DNA from: Bacteroidales bacterium
GTDB lineage: Bacteria; Bacteroidota; Bacteroidia; Bacteroidales; Bacteroidaceae
Direction: 5' to 3'
Length of the DNA stretch: 9,053 nt
NCBI GenBank assembly: GCA_004555055.1
Contig: SFJN01000109.1
Span: forward strand, 1 to 9,053
Shown: piece by piece, positions 5,448 to 9,053 of the stretch
Position numbering within the stretch: position 1 is the first letter of the stretch
How the letters are laid out: every line of letters begins with the position of its first letter
Program-made: the position numbers and the translations under genes
Notes under the pieces: model-generated
The model's database searches: none
Told to the model about the DNA's origin: nothing
The model's input: only the letters and a program-made list of their open reading frames with translations

Positions 5448-5507
5448 CACGTATTCATCCATATTAATAATATTCACATCTCCCCTGACAATCCCTATCA
5501 ACGCATA

Positions 5508-6491
5508 ATGAACATTGTATTTCTCGATTCCCACGCATTGAATCCCGGCGACCTCTCATGGAAGCCCTTTGAAGAGTTCGGCACCCTCACCACCTATCCG
5601 CGCAGCACCTCGGAAGAGGCAGTAGTCCGCGCACAGGATGCCGATGTCATCCTCACGAACAAGGTCCGGCTCGGCGAGGAGGAATTTGCCCAACTTCCGC
5701 ACCTGCGTCTGATTCTGGAGGCCGCCACAGGCTACGACAACATCGATGTGGCAGCGGCCCGCCGACATGGTGTGACGGTATGCAATGTCCCTGCCTACAG
5801 CACCCTGGCCGTTGCACAGCATGCCATGGCACTTTTGCTTGAGGTCTGCAACCAGGTGGGACATTACAGCCGCAAGATCAGCATCCCCGCCGGCGAAAGT
5901 TCCGGCACCGACACTTCGTACTGGGCCGTCAGCCCCGACTTCTGCTGCTGGGACCGTCCCGTGACGGAACTCACCGGCAAGCGCATCGCCATCGTAGGAT
6001 GGGGCAACATCGGCAGCAAGGTGGCCCAACTGCTCCTTCCCCTCGAAGCCGAAGTGGTGGCCGTCACCAGCAAACCGCAGGAAGCCCTGCCCACAGGCGT
6101 CAAGAAGGTGAGCCTTGAAGAGGCTTTCGCCACCAGTTTTGCCGTTTCGCTCCATTGTCCGCTTTCCGCATCGAACCGTGCCTTCGTCAACCGCGACCTC
6201 CTTTCTGCTTCACGCCGAGGCCTGATTCTCATCAACACCGCCCGTGGCGGACTCATCAACGATGCCGATGTGGCGCAGGCCCTTGCCGACGGACAGTTGG
6301 CGGCCTACTGCACCGATGTGCTCAGCCAGGAACCTCCCTCGGCAGACCATCCCATACTCCACGCCCCGAATGTCTTCATCACGCCCCACATTGCATGGGC
6401 CAGTGCCGACGCCCGCCAACGCATCATCGACATCATGACCCGGAACTTCCAGGCATTCCTTGCCGGCAGTCCCATCAATGTGGTCAGCTGA
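5508..6491 (+). CDS. NAD-dependent D-2-hydroxyacid dehydrogenase
   Basis: The 327-residue protein has the D-isomer-specific 2-hydroxyacid dehydrogenase layout: a split catalytic domain around a Rossmann domain. Visible motifs are ATGYDNIDV (73-81), VPAYSTLAVAQHAMALLLE (94-112), the nucleotide loop GWGNIG (164-169), LHCPLS (215-220) and NTARGGLIN (243-251) with catalytic R246. E275 (in SQEPP) and H294 (in TPHIAWAS) complete the catalytic set. Such enzymes reduce 2-keto acids such as hydroxypyruvate or pyruvate with NAD(P)H in the cytoplasm. The sequence style is close to glycerate dehydrogenase/hydroxypyruvate reductase, but the substrate is not fixed by these motifs. I chose ATG at 5508 because MNIVFLDSH is a normal family start; the upstream TTG extension lies in the promoter. 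It diverges from the GH109-like gene. Confidence 0.92.
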   Translation: MNIVFLDSHALNPGDLSWKPFEEFGTLTTYPRSTSEEAVVRAQDADVILTNKVRLGEEEFAQLPHLRLILEAATGYDNIDVAAARRHGVTVCNVPAYSTLAVAQHAMALLLEVCNQVGHYSRKISIPAGESSGTDTSYWAVSPDFCCWDRPVTELTGKRIAIVGWGNIGSKVAQLLLPLEAEVVAVTSKPQEALPTGVKKVSLEEAFATSFAVSLHCPLSASNRAFVNRDLLSASRRGLILINTARGGLINDADVAQALADGQLAAYCTDVLSQEPPSADHPILHAPNVFITPHIAWASADARQRIIDIMTRNFQAFLAGSPINVVS

Positions 6492-6504
6492 CACACGGGA
6501 ACTC

Positions 6505-6559
6505 TGCCAGTCCCAGCCAGCCCTACTTGGGGAAACATGCTCCGGGCAGGGACTTGGCA
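6505..6559 (+). terminator. Long stem-loop after the dehydrogenase
   Basis: TGCCAGTCCC (6505-6514) pairs with GGGACTTGGCA (6549-6559) with one bulged T, and GCCC/GGGC can pair inside. It begins 13 bases after the stop at 6491. No U-tract follows, so it may be a 3' stabilising or factor-assisted termination structure rather than a classic intrinsic terminator. Confidence 0.4.
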
Positions 6560-6652
6560 TCATTCCCGAAAGATTCATGACAAGCCATAGCCGTCCGACC
6601 AGGCCAAGCCCTCCTTAACACCTGCATTATTCATTACCAAGTCTTTATTATA

Positions 6653-8671
6653 ATGAAACACCTTTACCTCACCGTCCTCCTCAGCCTCTGTAGCTGTCTC
6701 ACCTCGTGGGGCCAGCCTTCCAACACCCCCTGCCTCCAGACAGCAACCGGCGCGAAGGTCATTGCAACGGCCGGATGCCAGCTGAGCAGTGCCTGCTATC
6801 CCTTCCGTGCGAACGAGAATGCGGAACAGGACCCGAAGACACTGACCAACCTTCCCGCTGATGCCGAGGTCTTCCATCAGAACCTCAATCCCGTGTTTCC
6901 CGGCGACTGCGTGACGCACGCCTCCATCATGTCGGCCGACCTGGTGGAATACTTCATCGGAAACACCATCACCAAGGTACAGACCATCGTGCCAAAAGGC
7001 AGCAAGAAGGTGAAACTGTGGATTGCCGATGCCGACCATATCGGCACGCCGCTCTACAGCAAATACGTCACCTGCGAACGCGACAAGGTGGTGGAACTTC
7101 CCTGCGACCTCAAGATTGAAAAGGCTTTCAACCTGCTGGTGGCCATCACCATGGAATACGAAGAGAAGTCAAACTGCTGGGCTCCCATTGTTCCCTGCAA
7201 CCGCTACAGTGCCTGGTTCCTTGAGGACACTTCGACCGGCATCATCGGCTTCCTCGACTATACGACCATGCGCGCCCAGCTCTACGGCGACGAGAACCTC
7301 TGCTACGGCTACTTCTTCAACTGCATCACCGAAGGCGAAGGCGGATTCCGCGACTACGAGATCAAGGTCGAAGGCGTCAGCCATACGCGCGCGTTTATAG
7401 GAGAGGCGTCGGATTTCAGCATCGGTGTCACAAACTACGGCACCAAGAAGATTGCCACTGCCAAGTTCCTGGCCAAGATGGGCGATGCCGAACAGGTGAT
7501 AGAGCACGAGCAAGCCATCAAGTTCCTCTACTACGCCAACATCAAGTCGCAACTCTCCACCCCCACCACCCCAGTCCGCGTGCCGCTGAGCGTAGAACTG
7601 ATTGAGGTTGGCGGCGAGAGCATCAGCGACAGCAACTGCTCCGAAGACGGGTCCATCACCGCCGTCGACCCCAAACTTTCCGTACGCCGCAACACCGTCA
7701 TGGAGGAATTCACCGGCACATGGTGCGGATGGTGTCCCCGAGGCGCACGTGCCATCGAACTTCTCACTGAGAAATATCCCGACACCTTCATCCCCATTGC
7801 CATCCACGGCAATGACGAGTTCTCCGTCAGCGAATTCGACACCCACATCGCCAGGTACAGCAAAGGCTTCCCATCGAGCACCGTCAACCGCCTCACCTTC
7901 GGCGACCCCTACACCGGCAGCACGGAACACGGCGGCGGCAACCTGGGCATCGCCAAGGACCTTGCCTATGTATCGAAACTCCCCTGCGAGGCCTCCCTTA
8001 CGCTGAAGGATGCCACCCTCGATGCCGATGCCCGCGAAATCACCTTCACCACCGACGTTTGCTTCAGCATCGACTCCAAGACTGCACCCTATGCCTACGG
8101 ATTCGTCCTCACCGAAGACGGACTTTCGGGTGTTCAGAGCAACTACTACTGCATCAACTATCAGGACAACCCCGAAGCGGTGCCTGCCGACCTCCGCGAT
8201 TTCGTCAGCAAGACATCGAAGTTCAAGATGGACATGAACCACGTGGCACGTTACTGCAACGGTATAGACGGTCTCTCCGATTGCATCGACGCTCCCATCG
8301 TCAAGGGTGAGACGCAGACAAAAACCTTCAGCATCGACATTCCATCGAATGTAACGAAACCTGAAAACCTGACCCTCGTCGTCCTTCTGCTTGATAGCGA
8401 CAGCGGCGAAATCCTCAACGCCGCCCGCATCGTTCCCAGCATCACCGACGGCATCGCCGCCACCACCGCCGACCGTCCCCAGGTTTCCGCTGCCGACGGG
8501 CTTGTTGCCATCAGCCGCTTCAACGGACACGTCAGCATCTACAATGCCGCCGGACAGAAGGTTGCCGACACCATGGTCAACAATTCGGCCGTATTCAACC
8601 TTGAAAAAGGATGCTACGTCATCCGCACCTCCAACACCGAAGGCGTAGACACCCTTAAGGTGACGCTCTGA
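6653..8671 (+). CDS. Secreted Omp28-related protein with sorting-like C-terminus
   Basis: The 672-residue product starts with a Sec signal peptide (KH at 2-3, hydrophobic 4-16, likely cleavage after SWG at 18-20). Residues 50-330 form an uncharacterised, probably beta-rich region. Near 344 begins an Omp28-like domain with the thioredoxin-type motif EEFTGTWCGWCPRGARAIELL; the pair is C358/C361. The last 58 residues hold IYNAAGQKV, NLEKGCYVIRT and a final LKVTL, resembling the type A C-terminal domain of type IX secretion cargo. The protein is likely exported to the outer membrane or surface; a thiol-disulfide role is possible but unproven, since Omp28 proteins are poorly characterised. It is cysteine-rich. 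No -7 consensus or Shine-Dalgarno is visible upstream. The start is set by the signal peptide. Confidence 0.88.
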   Translation: MKHLYLTVLLSLCSCLTSWGQPSNTPCLQTATGAKVIATAGCQLSSACYPFRANENAEQDPKTLTNLPADAEVFHQNLNPVFPGDCVTHASIMSADLVEYFIGNTITKVQTIVPKGSKKVKLWIADADHIGTPLYSKYVTCERDKVVELPCDLKIEKAFNLLVAITMEYEEKSNCWAPIVPCNRYSAWFLEDTSTGIIGFLDYTTMRAQLYGDENLCYGYFFNCITEGEGGFRDYEIKVEGVSHTRAFIGEASDFSIGVTNYGTKKIATAKFLAKMGDAEQVIEHEQAIKFLYYANIKSQLSTPTTPVRVPLSVELIEVGGESISDSNCSEDGSITAVDPKLSVRRNTVMEEFTGTWCGWCPRGARAIELLTEKYPDTFIPIAIHGNDEFSVSEFDTHIARYSKGFPSSTVNRLTFGDPYTGSTEHGGGNLGIAKDLAYVSKLPCEASLTLKDATLDADAREITFTTDVCFSIDSKTAPYAYGFVLTEDGLSGVQSNYYCINYQDNPEAVPADLRDFVSKTSKFKMDMNHVARYCNGIDGLSDCIDAPIVKGETQTKTFSIDIPSNVTKPENLTLVVLLLDSDSGEILNAARIVPSITDGIAATTADRPQVSAADGLVAISRFNGHVSIYNAAGQKVADTMVNNSAVFNLEKGCYVIRTSNTEGVDTLKVTL

Positions 8672-8682
8672 CATTGCCCCGC

Positions 8683-8697
8683 AGGGGGTATCCCCCT
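8683..8697. repeat. Short GC-rich hairpin after the Omp28-like gene
   Basis: AGGGGG (8683-8688) and CCCCCT (8692-8697) form a perfect 6-base stem with a TAT loop, 12 bases after the stop at 8671. No T-run follows. With the larger hairpin at 8709-8747 it may end or protect the transcript. Confidence 0.45.
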
Positions 8698-8708
8698 ACC
8701 ACATTCCA

Positions 8709-8747
8709 CCACAAAGCCCCGTCTGCTGCAGCACTGGGACTTTGTGG
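8709..8747 (+). terminator. Larger stem-loop after the Omp28-like gene
   Basis: CCACAAAG (8709-8716) and CTTTGTGG (8740-8747) pair exactly. After one C/A mismatch, CCC (8718-8720) pairs with GGG (8736-8738), and the top holds the palindrome TGCTGCAGCA (8724-8733). The only T-run is TTTT about 18 bases downstream, so this is a possible terminator rather than a clear one. Confidence 0.4.
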
Positions 8748-8811
8748 CGGTTAATCCCCTACCCTTTTCATTGCGATTAATTCGACATTACATTGAAGTT
8801 CGTAATAAGAT

Positions 8812-9053
8812 ATGAAACACGATTTTCCAATCAGCAAGCGCTTTCTGTGGTTCAACAGAATCGGATTCCTTGCAATCTATGCGTTATTCGTCTTCCTCTC
8901 CTTTATGTTCCGGGGAAGTGACAACCACGTCTACGACATTGTGTTCCTCCTATTCTTCTATTCGAGTTTCTACTATATATCTGTCGGCCGTATGAAACTT
9001 CAGATAGCGGGGAAAGAGTTGCATTACAAGCCCTATAACAGACTCGTATTCCG
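8812..9053 (+). CDS. Membrane protein, two segments visible (3' end outside window)
   Basis: The frame opens with ATG at 8812 and stays open to the window end, giving 80 residues. Two hydrophobic segments are visible, about residues 14-33 (FNRIGFLAIYALFVFLSFMF) and 42-58 (DIVFLLFFYSSFYYISV). A soluble part then begins with MKLQIAGKELHYKPYNRLVF. Two helices followed by a strand pattern of this kind occur in bacterial PH-like (YdbS/YdbT-type) membrane proteins, but the fragment is too short to be sure. A basic N-terminus (KH, SKR) suggests the N-terminus faces the cytoplasm. No Shine-Dalgarno or -7 consensus is visible before the start. The gene is separated from the Omp28-like gene by 140 bases containing two hairpins, so it is probably its own unit. 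Confidence 0.7.
   Translation, partial: MKHDFPISKRFLWFNRIGFLAIYALFVFLSFMFRGSDNHVYDIVFLLFFYSSFYYISVGRMKLQIAGKELHYKPYNRLVF

Noticed and set aside
5445..5507. TTG start for the dehydrogenase
   Set aside because: The TTG lies inside the -7 promoter element, and the 21 added residues do not resemble the family.
5556..6155. 199-codon open frame antisense to the dehydrogenase
   Set aside because: The sense frame has complete dehydrogenase motifs; the antisense product shows no family features.
7169..8674. 501-codon open frame antisense to the Omp28-like gene
   Set aside because: It is the shadow of a GC-biased coding strand: glycine/valine/alanine-rich product with no motif, while the sense frame has a signal peptide, WCGWC and a sorting-like tail.

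Overview
The window looks like a Bacteroidales chromosome, probably Prevotellaceae. The evidence is the AT-rich -7 promoter signature TAnnTTTG (usually TTTGCA) in front of several transcription units, the scarcity of Shine-Dalgarno sequences, an Omp28-type secreted protein with a C-terminal sorting-domain-like tail, and a GH109-type enzyme of the Gfo/Idh/MocA fold. I see no insertion sequence, integrase, phage gene or CRISPR array. This is ordinary housekeeping and accessory metabolism, and no previously undescribed multi-gene system is evident.

Left part (1-2633): a LysR-type regulator, cut by the window edge, reads leftward. Its long leader contains two perfect hairpins. Reading away from it are a small single-pass membrane protein with an acidic tail, a YjjP-like (ThrE N-terminal half) protein starting 3 bases later, and a YjjB-like (ThrE C-terminal half) protein after a 177-base gap. 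YjjP plus YjjB is a split ThrE-type exporter, shown in E. coli to act in succinate export. That would suit a succinate-forming bacteroidete, but the substrate is inference.

Middle (2634-4199): a 365-base non-coding stretch with a promoter-like site, then an Sfp-type 4'-phosphopantetheinyl transferase. Convergent to it is a leftward tRNA operon: tRNA-Ser(GCT) followed by two identical tRNA-Glu(CTC) genes exactly 100 bases apart, with a good promoter and a textbook intrinsic terminator.

Right part (4200-9053): a leftward GH109-like enzyme and a rightward D-2-hydroxyacid dehydrogenase diverge from a short region with two opposed -7 elements and an imperfect palindrome. Then come a stem-loop, a large secreted Omp28-like protein with a WCGWC motif and sorting-like C-terminus, two more stem-loops, and the start of a two-pass membrane protein cut by the window end.

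Functional links are clear only for the YjjP/YjjB pair and the tRNA operon. The other genes look like independent units. All assignments come from reading motifs by eye; no database search was run.
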